Assembly (NCBI GenBank): GCA_009784975.1
Contig: WQXG01000001.1
Location: forward strand, 62,001 to 126,000
Reading direction: 5' to 3'
DNA length: 64,000 nucleotides
Source: Treponema sp.
GTDB taxonomy: Bacteria > Spirochaetota > Spirochaetia > Treponematales > Breznakiellaceae
Part shown: positions 38,596 through 48,043 of the stretch, in pieces
How the letters are laid out: every line of letters starts with the position of its first letter
Numbering within the stretch: the first letter of the stretch is position 1
Notes under the pieces: model-generated
Database searches by the model: none
What the model saw: the letters and a program-made list of their open reading frames with translations, nothing else
Told to the model about the DNA's origin: nothing
Program-made: the position numbers and the translations under genes

Positions 38596-39246
38596 TTACC
38601 TCATTTTAACCTTAGTAATGGATAAGTCCTGCGCTCCTGACAGGCGGACTAACGGGTTGCCGCTCATTTCTGCAATACTTTCATTTTCATGCAGTTTCGG
38701 CAAATTAAAAATCTGCGAAGTTGCTATCTGATACTCTGTGTCTCCGTGAATTACATTTAATTTTATTAAATAACGCCCGGAATTTTTTGATGAATGTTCG
38801 GCAAATCCCAGATATCTTGCGCTGATAGGGCTTGAATCGATTAAAACAGTAAAGGAATTTGCTCTTGCCTGCTGTTCTGTTTCTCCTTCATTTAACGGGA
38901 TAACCCGCAGGCAATAACCTTTAAAATCACGAGCGTTCTCGTGCATTTCCCTGTCATGCCCCTTGATTTCCCAAAAAACAAAAGCCCAAAGCGGATCTCT
39001 AATTATCACCTCGATATAGGAGATATTGTATTGTTTTGGCAGCAAAACTGCTTCTGAATATGACGGATTTACTATAATATCTTCTTTTGTTTGTTTTTCT
39101 GCATTAACACATTCCAAAACTTCTTCGATAATAAAAATTCTTTCCAGCCCTGCGGGAATATCTACGCCGTAATTATCTGCTAATTTAATTAATTCTGCAG
39201 TGCTTAGGCTTTCCAGCCAGGCGCGCGAAACAGGGTTTTCTTCCAT
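38596..39246 (-). CDS. DUF4912 domain protein
   Basis: IIRDPLWAFVFWEIKGHDR and SARYLGFAEHSSKNSGRYLIKL. Confidence 0.8.
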   Translation of the reverse strand: MEENPVSRAWLESLSTAELIKLADNYGVDIPAGLERIFIIEEVLECVNAEKQTKEDIIVNPSYSEAVLLPKQYNISYIEVIIRDPLWAFVFWEIKGHDREMHENARDFKGYCLRVIPLNEGETEQQARANSFTVLIDSSPISARYLGFAEHSSKNSGRYLIKLNVIHGDTEYQIATSQIFNLPKLHENESIAEMSGNPLVRLSGAQDLSITKVKMR

Positions 39247-39287
39247 ACTTCACGTATTGTGGGGAAAAACAACAGGAAAGTCAAGGG

Positions 39288-41846
39288 TCAGTTTATCTTT
39301 AAGTATATTCTTAATTTCTCGATAACTTTGTCTATGTCAAGCGGTTTGCCAAGATGATCGTCCATACCCGCTGCAAGACATTCCTCTATATCACTCTTAA
39401 AGACATTTGCGGTTAATGCAATTATGGGGATGCGCCTGTGTCTTCCGGTCTCTTCCTGTTTTGTTTCAAAAGCGCGTATATGCCGCGTTGCTTCATGTCC
39501 GTTCATTAATGGCATTTGCACATCCATAAAAATAATGTCGTATTCAGCGGAGGGGTTTCCCCAGGATGCTTCTACCATTTCCAGCGCTTCCTTGCCGTTT
39601 TCTGCGCAATCAATAACCAGCTCTGTTTCTTTTAAAAGCGCTATAAGAATTTCACGATTAATTTCGATATCTTCGGCAATCAGCAGCCGTTTGCCTTTAA
39701 ATTGACCGATGCTGACAGCATTGTTATCATTAATTTTGTTTTCTGTATCTAAATTTTCATTTGCGCCGCGCTGCGTTTTTACGGTAAAAATAAATTTTGC
39801 GCCCTTGCCAAGTTCCGACTCAACCCAAATTCTTCCGCCCATAAGTTCTATAATACATTTTGATATTGGAAGCCCGAGACCCGTTCCGCCGTATTGCCGG
39901 CTTGTTCCGGTTTCCGCCTGCTCAAAAGCATAAAATAATTTTTCGTGGTTTTCCGGAGATATGCCTATTCCGCTGTCTGTTACCTCGATTCGTAATTCAG
40001 AATTATTGTAATATGCTTCCAGGCGTATTTCGCCTTTTTCCGGCGTGAACTTTACCGCATTGGACAGTAAATTTGTAATTACCTGAATTAAACGCTGTTC
40101 ATCTCCAATTAAAGAGCGCGGTACATTGTTATCTATATTTATTATTAATCGCAGATGTTTTTCGTCTATACGGAAATTTACAATGGTTAACACCTTTTGC
40201 ACCATTTGTTCAAAGCTATATTCGACAGGAGAAAGCTCCAGCTTGTTAGCTTCGATCTTTGCCATGTCCAGTACATCATTGATTACGCCGAGCAAGTGGG
40301 AAGATGCGTCTCCGATTTTGTTTAATGCGTGGTTTTTTTGTTCAATATCGCCGGATTTTTTTCCTATGGTAGTCATGCCGATAATTGCGTTCATTGGAGT
40401 CCGCATCTCGTGGCTCATGTTTGCCAAAAATGTAGATTTTGCGCGGCTTTCGGCTTCAGCTTCCTGCCTTGCCAGAATTTCTACCATCGTTATATCCTGA
40501 ACAACTTCGATGTATCCTGCCGTTTTGCCGTCCATGTCTTTCAGGGTTTCAACATCAACCTGATAAGATGAATCTTTATGATTAAAAAATGTCTGTTTTA
40601 ACCCGCGCTTTGCGCAGGCGATACCGCAATTGGGAGTATTGCATATATCGGAATTCCACATCGAGCAATGTTTGCCGATCATATCCTCGCGTTTCATTCC
40701 CAAAAAGTTTTCTACAGCCTTGTTTACGAATGTCCAGTTCATATCCTTGTCGGTAACTGTGATGGGAAGCGGCGTGGCATCAAGGATTGTACTGTACCAA
40801 TGCGCCTGTTTAAGCACTTCTTTATGGTGTTTTTCTATTTCTACTGCCATTCTTTTTTCTTCGCGCAAATCGCGTCCGTATCCTACGGCTATTTGTTTTC
40901 CTTCGTATTCAATGCGCGTGAGAACGACTTCCATTGGAATAAGAGAGCCGTCCAGCTTTTGATTCATCCATTCAAAAACACATAAACCTTCTGTAAAGGT
41001 TGTGTCAAGCAGGAGACGCGCTCTTTCAGAAGTAAGCTGTCCGTTAGGCTGGTATTCCGGCGCAAGTTCCAGAAACCTGTCCATGTATGTTTGCTTATCC
41101 ATTTCAAAAAGTTTCAGCGCTGCTTCGTTGCAGTCAAAAACTTTGCCTTCTTTGCTCCAAAGGTTGCAAATAAGCGGCATGGTATCCAGTATGATCCTGA
41201 ATCGTTCATTTGCGGATTCTGCCGCTATGCGCTGTCTTTCCGTGTTAAACAAAACATTCTTTGCATCTGTTATATCCATCAGCGCACCGGCAAGGCGGAT
41301 AACATGACCTTCGCTGTCTCGTATGGCTTCGCCGTATGCGCGGGCATACAAACATTCACCGTCTTTTTTTATAAGTCTGTACTCTGAATCATAGGGCTTA
41401 TCGGTTGAGTCGGCAACATGTTTTACGACTTCGTTTACAGCTCTTTCCTGATCGTCCGGGTGCAGCCTGTTTTTCCAGCTGTCAAATACATTGGGAAAAT
41501 CAGCCTCGCTTGAATACCCCAGCATCCTTCTAAAATCATTTGACCATGTAAAAGTATTTTCCGGGTGGAGCATGTTGTTGTCTGTTATTCCAACATCCCA
41601 CAAGCCGATTTTTGTGGCTTTTACCACTGCGTTCAGCAGGGTAAGCTGTCTTTCGTTTTCTTCAAGTACGCTTATAAGTTTTTGTTCCTGCGCCAAACGC
41701 TCAGATTTAAGCATATTCATGACTCTGTCACGGGTTGCCATTACCATTTCCGAGCGGGCTATTATCTTCTCCTGAAGCGACAAAAGACGGCTCATTTTTT
41801 TTATTTGAAGCTGTAAACTTTCTACAGTTTTTAATTCATCGCTCAT
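39288..41846 (-). CDS. multi-PAS hybrid sensor histidine kinase with receiver domain
   Basis: Three PAS-like regions, FLANMSHEMRTPMNAIIGMT, YGGTGLGLPISKCIIELMGG, DIIFMDVQMPLMNGHEA. Confidence 0.93.
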   Translation of the reverse strand: MSDELKTVESLQLQIKKMSRLLSLQEKIIARSEMVMATRDRVMNMLKSERLAQEQKLISVLEENERQLTLLNAVVKATKIGLWDVGITDNNMLHPENTFTWSNDFRRMLGYSSEADFPNVFDSWKNRLHPDDQERAVNEVVKHVADSTDKPYDSEYRLIKKDGECLYARAYGEAIRDSEGHVIRLAGALMDITDAKNVLFNTERQRIAAESANERFRIILDTMPLICNLWSKEGKVFDCNEAALKLFEMDKQTYMDRFLELAPEYQPNGQLTSERARLLLDTTFTEGLCVFEWMNQKLDGSLIPMEVVLTRIEYEGKQIAVGYGRDLREEKRMAVEIEKHHKEVLKQAHWYSTILDATPLPITVTDKDMNWTFVNKAVENFLGMKREDMIGKHCSMWNSDICNTPNCGIACAKRGLKQTFFNHKDSSYQVDVETLKDMDGKTAGYIEVVQDITMVEILARQEAEAESRAKSTFLANMSHEMRTPMNAIIGMTTIGKKSGDIEQKNHALNKIGDASSHLLGVINDVLDMAKIEANKLELSPVEYSFEQMVQKVLTIVNFRIDEKHLRLIINIDNNVPRSLIGDEQRLIQVITNLLSNAVKFTPEKGEIRLEAYYNNSELRIEVTDSGIGISPENHEKLFYAFEQAETGTSRQYGGTGLGLPISKCIIELMGGRIWVESELGKGAKFIFTVKTQRGANENLDTENKINDNNAVSIGQFKGKRLLIAEDIEINREILIALLKETELVIDCAENGKEALEMVEASWGNPSAEYDIIFMDVQMPLMNGHEATRHIRAFETKQEETGRHRRIPIIALTANVFKSDIEECLAAGMDDHLGKPLDIDKVIEKLRIYLKIN

Positions 41847-41850
41847 ATTT

Positions 41851-43026
41851 TTATAACATACAGACTATTAGCGAGAAATTCTGCAGGTGATTTGCAAAAT
41901 TACCTCCGGGAAGCTCCTGGGGAAAGATTTCTCCTCCTGCATAAGCAATGTAAAAATTATTTGTATCGCCCAAAAGATCGCAGATTGTTTTGGATTCCAG
42001 TTCTCTTTGATTCGTTCCCATGAATTCAAGACGCGCCATGCAGGAATAAACGATAATATTTCTGCCGTTTAATTTTTCCAGGGTTTTATTTGCTATTTCG
42101 CTGCCTGTGAAAATAGTGTCCGATAATTCCAGTATGGCAAAACCTATTTTTGCCCCTTGCGGCACATGTCCGCCCATAACAGCTCCGCCCTGTCCGTCGC
42201 CGCCTATGCAAACACGCACAATAGTTGAACCATCTTTGAGTCTGGCTATCATCGGGGTAGAGTAAAGTTTTTCCAGATTGTCCTTTTTATCGATAAGCCC
42301 TATGGATATTACATAATCTTCCACAGACATTCCGTTTATGGAATGCAGAATATTGCCTTCCGATTTTGTAACAGTTGCCAATTCACCCATTATGTTTTTT
42401 TCAGGAACCGACATTGTTAAAAACGACGGGTTTACATTGCCTGTTATCGCGATAAGAGCCGCCGAGTGTTCATAGCTCTGTCCGTTGTAGAGAGTGTAAC
42501 ATCTGCTAAAATCAATTTCTTCTGAAAATGAAAATGCTCCGAAGACGGGAATATTCGGGAAAGAGCCGCTTATGTTATCCACAAAATCATCGGCGTTTAT
42601 TTTTAATACATGAAAAAAAGGAGCGAATGTCATAAGCATCGGAGGTTTTTCTTTAAGATTTTTGGAAACATCGCCGCATAGTTTTGCTGTTGCCTGTTTT
42701 AGATTTCCTCCGCCTATTTCTATTGGGTCAGAAATACCGGTGACAAAATCTACATCGTCGCCTGTAAGTATGTTAAGCATAAGCCCCATAGAACTTGCTT
42801 TTCCGGAAAGACGGATATAGGGAACTGTGATTCCGATAACATCAAAGGGCAGTTTTTCGCACAAAGCTTTAACAACCCCGCTGTCTATAAATTCGTAATA
42901 GCAATGCAAAATGCCTATAGTGTTTTTTAATAATGAATTTTTTAAATCCAGTTGATCTAAAATCCCGGTTATTGCCGTATCAATATCGTCAATTTCTTCA
43001 GTAAAGGCAGAAAACATTTTTATCAT
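41851..43026 (-). CDS. FIST N/FIST C sensory domain protein
   Basis: FIST_N-like N-terminus; C-terminal NIIVYSCMARLEFMGTNQRELES...FYIAYAGGEIFP...NHLQNFSLIVCML. Confidence 0.8.
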   Translation of the reverse strand: MIKMFSAFTEEIDDIDTAITGILDQLDLKNSLLKNTIGILHCYYEFIDSGVVKALCEKLPFDVIGITVPYIRLSGKASSMGLMLNILTGDDVDFVTGISDPIEIGGGNLKQATAKLCGDVSKNLKEKPPMLMTFAPFFHVLKINADDFVDNISGSFPNIPVFGAFSFSEEIDFSRCYTLYNGQSYEHSAALIAITGNVNPSFLTMSVPEKNIMGELATVTKSEGNILHSINGMSVEDYVISIGLIDKKDNLEKLYSTPMIARLKDGSTIVRVCIGGDGQGGAVMGGHVPQGAKIGFAILELSDTIFTGSEIANKTLEKLNGRNIIVYSCMARLEFMGTNQRELESKTICDLLGDTNNFYIAYAGGEIFPQELPGGNFANHLQNFSLIVCML

Positions 43027-43054
43027 AGCCGTTTTTCCTTAAATAATTAAATCA

Positions 43055-43127
43055 AGCCAAGAACGGGAATCGAACCCGTGACCTGCGCGTTACGAGTGCG
43101 CTGCTCTGCCAACTGAGCCATCTTGGC
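43055..43127 (-). tRNA. tRNA-Thr(CGU)
   Basis: GCCAAGATGGCTCAGTTGGCAGAGCAGCGCACTCGTAACGCGCAGGTCACGGGTTCGATTCCCGTTCTTGGCT; anticodon CGT; CCA not encoded; A31-C39 mismatch. Confidence 0.93.
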
Positions 43128-43154
43128 TGGTATTTACAATATATCAGCTTTTGT

Positions 43155-44354
43155 TTATGGTTTCAACCTGAGTTCCATCACGCCTTTTTGCCTGATTTGC
43201 AGCTGTGTCAAAGAGCCCGCTCCAAAGACTTTTTCCATATACTCGCGGTATACGTTTATAACATCCAGCGGGATATAAACCTGAATTGTGCCGGCAAATC
43301 CGCCGCCGTGAACCCGGCATGCGCCTTGTAGTTTTTGCCTGCGAAAAAAATCTTTTGTAAGAGCAAGGGCAGCGCTGATTCCCTGGCTTTTCGGAAAGTC
43401 ATGAGGTGCCCCCTGGGGTGCCCCCTTTGAATATACATTCTGCAGCAGTTTCCAGGAGGAATCGCCTGACTCGTTAACCAAATCAAGGTAAAACCCGAAT
43501 AATTCATGCTTTCCGGTGTTTTCCATTTTAATGAGGGTATTTGTCATGGCATCGACGCGGTCGTTTTCGTCAAAGAAGTGAAGTGAGCGGAGCAAAGCCC
43601 TGTCTCCCAGCGCTTTGCGTATTTCTGAAACAGAGGAAATAACAGTTTCCTTTTCCAGTTCCGCAAGTACGGACTTGCCGAAAAAAGAAGCAACGGCTTT
43701 CATTTCTGCGGGGATTGATGCGTAATCTGCGGTTAAATCCGCGTGGCTGCCGCCTGTGTTCACCACGCATAAAGCGTAACCTGCTGCAGCCGGATCAAAG
43801 CTGATTTGTTTTATAATGGGGAAGTCAGCATTTTTAAAGTCGATGGCAACAACGCCTCCTGCCGCGCATGCTATCTGATCCATCAATCCGCAGGGTTTTC
43901 CAAAATAGGCATTTTCCGCATACCGGCTAATCTGCGCGATTTCCAGCGGTGAAAGTTTTCCTTCTCCGTAAAGAGAATCAAAAATAAAGCAAATCAGCAC
44001 TTCTACAGCAGCCGATGATGAAAGACCGGAACCGGGAAGCACGGTTGAAGCTGCGTTAGCCGAAAATCCGCCTGTATTAAAACCGCGCCGGTTTAATTCA
44101 GCGGCAATTCCTCTTATAAGAGCTTCTGTTTTGCCCGTCTCCTGCGGCTTTGGATCTAAATCGGTTAAATCTACAGTTATATCATTGAATCCCGCAGAGC
44201 GGAAAAATACGATGTTGTCTTCTCGTTTTTGCACAACGGCAATATTATCCAGCTGAACGGATGCAGCCAATACTTTGCCTCTGTTATGATCTGTATGGTT
44301 TCCGGCAAGTTCCGTTCTTCCCGGCGCGCTGAACTTTCTGTCAGGCATTTTCAT
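43155..44354 (-). CDS. galK: galactokinase
   Basis: SAPGRTELAGNHTDHNRGKVLA; LPGSGLSSSAAVEVL; CRVHGGGFAGTIQVY. Confidence 0.95.
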   Translation of the reverse strand: MKMPDRKFSAPGRTELAGNHTDHNRGKVLAASVQLDNIAVVQKREDNIVFFRSAGFNDITVDLTDLDPKPQETGKTEALIRGIAAELNRRGFNTGGFSANAASTVLPGSGLSSSAAVEVLICFIFDSLYGEGKLSPLEIAQISRYAENAYFGKPCGLMDQIACAAGGVVAIDFKNADFPIIKQISFDPAAAGYALCVVNTGGSHADLTADYASIPAEMKAVASFFGKSVLAELEKETVISSVSEIRKALGDRALLRSLHFFDENDRVDAMTNTLIKMENTGKHELFGFYLDLVNESGDSSWKLLQNVYSKGAPQGAPHDFPKSQGISAALALTKDFFRRQKLQGACRVHGGGFAGTIQVYIPLDVINVYREYMEKVFGAGSLTQLQIRQKGVMELRLKP

Positions 44355-44913
44355 TTCCCTTGCTTTTCAGGTAAATAAACAGATACTCAAAGAAAGATAC
44401 AACGGCAAGAACAACAGAGATAATAAAAACAACAAGAGCGCCTGTTTTAAAATACGGTAAAATATTTTCGCAGCATGATAGCCGCTCCATGCTGACTGCG
44501 AGCAGGGCAGCGCCTCCGGCTATGATATATGTTACAGTTTTAATTTTTCCGCTCATACGCGCGCCGAGTGTTATGCCTTTTTTCAGCATCAGGTTGCGCA
44601 GAAAAAGGATTCCAAATTCACGGTAGATAACCAGAACAAGAAGTATTGCCGGAAAAATACCGTCAATTACAAAACACAGAAAATAGGTAATTTGCACAAG
44701 CGTGTCCGCAAAAGGATCGAACAGTTTGCCAAAGTCGCTTGTAAGGTTAAGCTTCCGCGCTGCAAAACCGTCAAAAAAGTCGGTTATTTCTGAAACAACA
44801 AAAATAGCCCACAGTACGGGTATGCTCCAGCCTGCATGAGGCAGAAAATAAATGACAAAAAAAACCGGAGCAAGGATTATACGAAAAAGCGTTAATTGAT
44901 TGGCAAGATTCAT
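44341..44913 (-). CDS. pgsA: CDP-diacylglycerol--glycerol-3-phosphate 3-phosphatidyltransferase
   Basis: EITDFFDGFAARKLNLTSDFGKLFDPFADT CDP-alcohol phosphotransferase motif. Confidence 0.93.
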   Translation of the reverse strand: MNLANQLTLFRIILAPVFFVIYFLPHAGWSIPVLWAIFVVSEITDFFDGFAARKLNLTSDFGKLFDPFADTLVQITYFLCFVIDGIFPAILLVLVIYREFGILFLRNLMLKKGITLGARMSGKIKTVTYIIAGGAALLAVSMERLSCCENILPYFKTGALVVFIISVVLAVVSFFEYLFIYLKSKGNENA

Positions 44914-44955
44914 GGAAGTCCCCCTTTTTAATTTTGTACCGAAGCAGCGGATGTG

Positions 44956-46320
44956 TCAATGCTTTTTTTCTGCAGATGAGCTTTTTATTTCTGTTAATAC
45001 CGGAACAAGTGAAAACCCCAAATCTTTGCGTATTTTATTGCGTAAATATGAAATATACGAATCGTTTACCGCCTGAATACGCGATACAAAAAAAATAAAA
45101 TGGACAGGATTGGCAGTTTTTTGAATAGCATACTTGATTTTAAAGCGAGTGCGCGGACCTGCCGGAGGGGGATATTCCTGCACCCATTTTTCCAGCGCCT
45201 GATTAAGACGGGAGGTGCCTATATGTATATTTAACTGCCTGTACATTGTTATCGCCGTATTAAGCAGTTTATCTACGCCTGTTCCGTCCTTTGCGCTTAC
45301 CGGAATAACCGGCGCATATTCCATTTGTCCGAACATGAAACGTATTCTGTCCTGCGCGGCAGTAAAAGTATTTTTTAACCGGGGCATTGTGTCCCATTTG
45401 TTAAGCGCCATGATAATACCGCGTCCTTTGTCATGCGCAAGAGCCGCGATTTTTTTATCCTGATCAGAGAGCCCTTCTTCGGCATCAATCATCAATACAA
45501 CTATATCCGCGTCATTGATGGTTTTAATTGCGCGGTTAACCGAGTAGTATTCGATATTCTCCGTCACCTTTGTTTTCCTGCGTATACCCGCAGTGTCCAG
45601 AATAATAAATTTGCGGGATTTCCAGAGAAAACTGCCTTCTACCGTGTCCCTTGTCGTTCCCGGAATTTCACTTACGATAGAAGCATTGGCTCCCGTAAGC
45701 CGGTTGGAAAGCGTGGACTTACCTGTGTTTGGTTTTCCAAGCAATGCGATGCGGATGGTTTGCTCTTCGCTTGTAATTTCCTCCACTTTGGAAAAATCCA
45801 GCCGCTTGATTATTTCCTGCTTGAGCTCTCCTATGTTGTCTCCGTGTTCGGCAGAAATCATCAAAACATTATCAAACCCAAAGGACAGGACATTCCATGC
45901 ATCTGCCTGCATTCTGCCGCCTTCTGTTTTGTTTACAGCAACAATAAGCCTGTCGCGGTACGGGCGCAATAATCCGATGAGTTCTTCGTCTTCGCTTGTT
46001 ATATCTCCGGCTTCAAGAAGCAGAACAACAAGGTCTGCTTTTTTTATTGTTTCCAGTGTTTTTTCTACAACCAGTTTGTCAAGTTCATCGCACTCGGTAA
46101 GTTTAAACCCGCCGGTGTCAACAAGACGCAAAGGTTTGGGCAGTCCGCCGTCGTCAATCAGGCAGTCTGCTTCAACAGGGTCACGTGTTACTCCGGGCGT
46201 TGGGTCTGTGATAGCCCTGCGTTTTCGCAGCAGACGGTTAAAAAGCGTTGATTTTCCCACATTGGGCCGTCCCGCAAGAACGACAACCGGAAGCCCGCGG
46301 TATTTATTGTTTGCTGTCAT
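44956..46320 (-). CDS. der: ribosome biogenesis GTPase Der (EngA)
   Basis: Two G domains: VVVLAGRPNVGKSTLFNRL and IALLGKPNTGKSTLSNRL; KH-like C-terminus. Confidence 0.97.
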   Translation of the reverse strand: MTANNKYRGLPVVVLAGRPNVGKSTLFNRLLRKRRAITDPTPGVTRDPVEADCLIDDGGLPKPLRLVDTGGFKLTECDELDKLVVEKTLETIKKADLVVLLLEAGDITSEDEELIGLLRPYRDRLIVAVNKTEGGRMQADAWNVLSFGFDNVLMISAEHGDNIGELKQEIIKRLDFSKVEEITSEEQTIRIALLGKPNTGKSTLSNRLTGANASIVSEIPGTTRDTVEGSFLWKSRKFIILDTAGIRRKTKVTENIEYYSVNRAIKTINDADIVVLMIDAEEGLSDQDKKIAALAHDKGRGIIMALNKWDTMPRLKNTFTAAQDRIRFMFGQMEYAPVIPVSAKDGTGVDKLLNTAITMYRQLNIHIGTSRLNQALEKWVQEYPPPAGPRTRFKIKYAIQKTANPVHFIFFVSRIQAVNDSYISYLRNKIRKDLGFSLVPVLTEIKSSSAEKKH

Positions 46321-47926
46321 CTTTTTCCCCGTTCTTTTTTTTCAGCATTTTTGTTATGGCAAGAAAATTTTTGTCTTTTACGGCAGCAAGCATTGCAATA
46401 CCAAGCAGAATAAAGACAAACGAATTAATTAATAACGGCGCGCCGTAAGATATTCGTCCGTTATCTGCAAATAATTTCATAAGATACGGCGAAAGAAAGT
46501 AAATTGGAATAACAGCAAGGGCAGAAAGAACAATCATTTTTAAAATGTAAAGCAAAGCAGAAACAATTACAGGTTTTAATTCTATATTAGGATTTTTTTT
46601 AAGAAAAACAAGAAGCAGAACAGAGTTAACTACGCTTGCGGCAGACAATGCAAAAGCGATTCCTGCGCCGCGGAAGCGCCCGACCAAAACAGATGCCAGA
46701 ATAATATTGACAGCAAAAGAAATTATTCCCGCAATAGTAGGAGATTTAGTATCGCTTTGCGCGTAAAAAGCGGGAGCAAGAATTCTGTTAAGCGCAATGA
46801 AAAAAAGACCGGGCATATGAAAAGTAAACGCCGCCAGGGTTAAATTGACGGATGTTTCATCGAAACTGTTGCCCTGAAAAAGCAGGCGGATTAAATTCTG
46901 CCCCTCCATTAAAGAAAAAAATGTAACAGGAATGGTAATGAGTGCAATAATATTCATGGAAGAGCCAAGCCGTTTGTTATAGATTTCCCACTGTGAAGTT
47001 TTGGCGTATTCTGTTAGGTTAGGAAGCAATACCGTCCCGATTGAAACAGCAAACACCCCAAGAAATAATTCCTGAAGACGCAGCGAATACTGAAGGCTGG
47101 AGACAATACCTTCGCCCGCTCTTCCTGCCAATGCTGTAGAAACAAGATCGTTTATCTGATACGCCGCCATCCCGATAATTGTGGGCGCGATGAGCCGAAG
47201 AACTTTCCTGACACCCGGATTATTAAAAGCTCTTTTTAATCCTGTAATAAAAAAAGTTTGCCCGTGTTTTAAAACAAAAGGAAGCTGAATAGCTGTTTCC
47301 AAAAAACCGCCGATTAAAATACCTATAGCCATAGCGCGGGCAGGATTTTTTGTAAATGGGCTTAATCCAAAAGCGCAAAGGATGGTAACAATATTTAATA
47401 AAATAGGCGCAAGCCCTGATGGCGTAAAAATATGCAGGCTGTTTAAAACACCCTGAAACAATGCAGCCAGAGAGATAAACCCAAGAAAAGGAAACATGAT
47501 TCTTGTTAATAGAACAGTTTCATCAAATTCTTCTACTCCAAAGATACGTACAAGCAGGGGGGCGGCAAGAATTCCTGCCATGACAGCCAATGTTACAAAA
47601 AAAGAAAGGAAGGTAAACATGCAGGATAGGAATTCCCGCACTTTTTCGCGGTTGTTTTCAAGCAGGTATTCCTTAAAGGTGGGAATAAAGGCGACAGAGA
47701 TGGAACCTTCCGCGAAGAGGCGGCGGAAAAGATTGGGCAGCAAAAAAGCCACAGAAAAAGCATCAGAAAGAGCAGAGGTTCCCAAAAACCTGGCTTTTGT
47801 CATTTCCCTTAAAAGCCCCAGTATCCGGGATACAAAAGTAAGCAGGGAAAGCGCAGATCCATGGCGAACCAAAGAAGCCGCTGTTTGAGGGGTATTTTCC
47901 GGTTTAGGATCATTCTGGTTTTCCAT
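46304..47926 (-). CDS. murJ: lipid II flippase MurJ (MviN)
   Basis: SALSLLTFVSRILGLLREMTKARFLGTSALSDAFSVAFLLPNLFRRLFAEGSISVAFIPTF. Confidence 0.96.
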   Translation of the reverse strand: MENQNDPKPENTPQTAASLVRHGSALSLLTFVSRILGLLREMTKARFLGTSALSDAFSVAFLLPNLFRRLFAEGSISVAFIPTFKEYLLENNREKVREFLSCMFTFLSFFVTLAVMAGILAAPLLVRIFGVEEFDETVLLTRIMFPFLGFISLAALFQGVLNSLHIFTPSGLAPILLNIVTILCAFGLSPFTKNPARAMAIGILIGGFLETAIQLPFVLKHGQTFFITGLKRAFNNPGVRKVLRLIAPTIIGMAAYQINDLVSTALAGRAGEGIVSSLQYSLRLQELFLGVFAVSIGTVLLPNLTEYAKTSQWEIYNKRLGSSMNIIALITIPVTFFSLMEGQNLIRLLFQGNSFDETSVNLTLAAFTFHMPGLFFIALNRILAPAFYAQSDTKSPTIAGIISFAVNIILASVLVGRFRGAGIAFALSAASVVNSVLLLVFLKKNPNIELKPVIVSALLYILKMIVLSALAVIPIYFLSPYLMKLFADNGRISYGAPLLINSFVFILLGIAMLAAVKDKNFLAITKMLKKKNGEKDDSKQ

Positions 47927-47966
47927 GTATTTTTATATTACACGAAAAAAAGGCGCCTGTCACGGT

Positions 47967-48007
47967 ATCTGCAAAAACGGACTCGCACTCCATTTTTGCA
48001 GATTTTT
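47967..48007 (+). terminator. terminator-like hairpin upstream of the AAA ATPase gene
   Basis: 11-bp stem atctgcaaaaa / tttttgcagat followed by TTTT, oriented + with no + strand gene directly upstream. Confidence 0.5.
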
Positions 48008-48043
48008 CTTGTCTTTCTGGGGTTTTTGCGCTACAATGAAAAT

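Noticed and set aside
45593-46432. 279-aa + strand ORF antisense to der
   Set aside because: Shadow ORF created by codon bias of the clear Der coding sequence; low-complexity Ser/Arg composition, no recognisable domain
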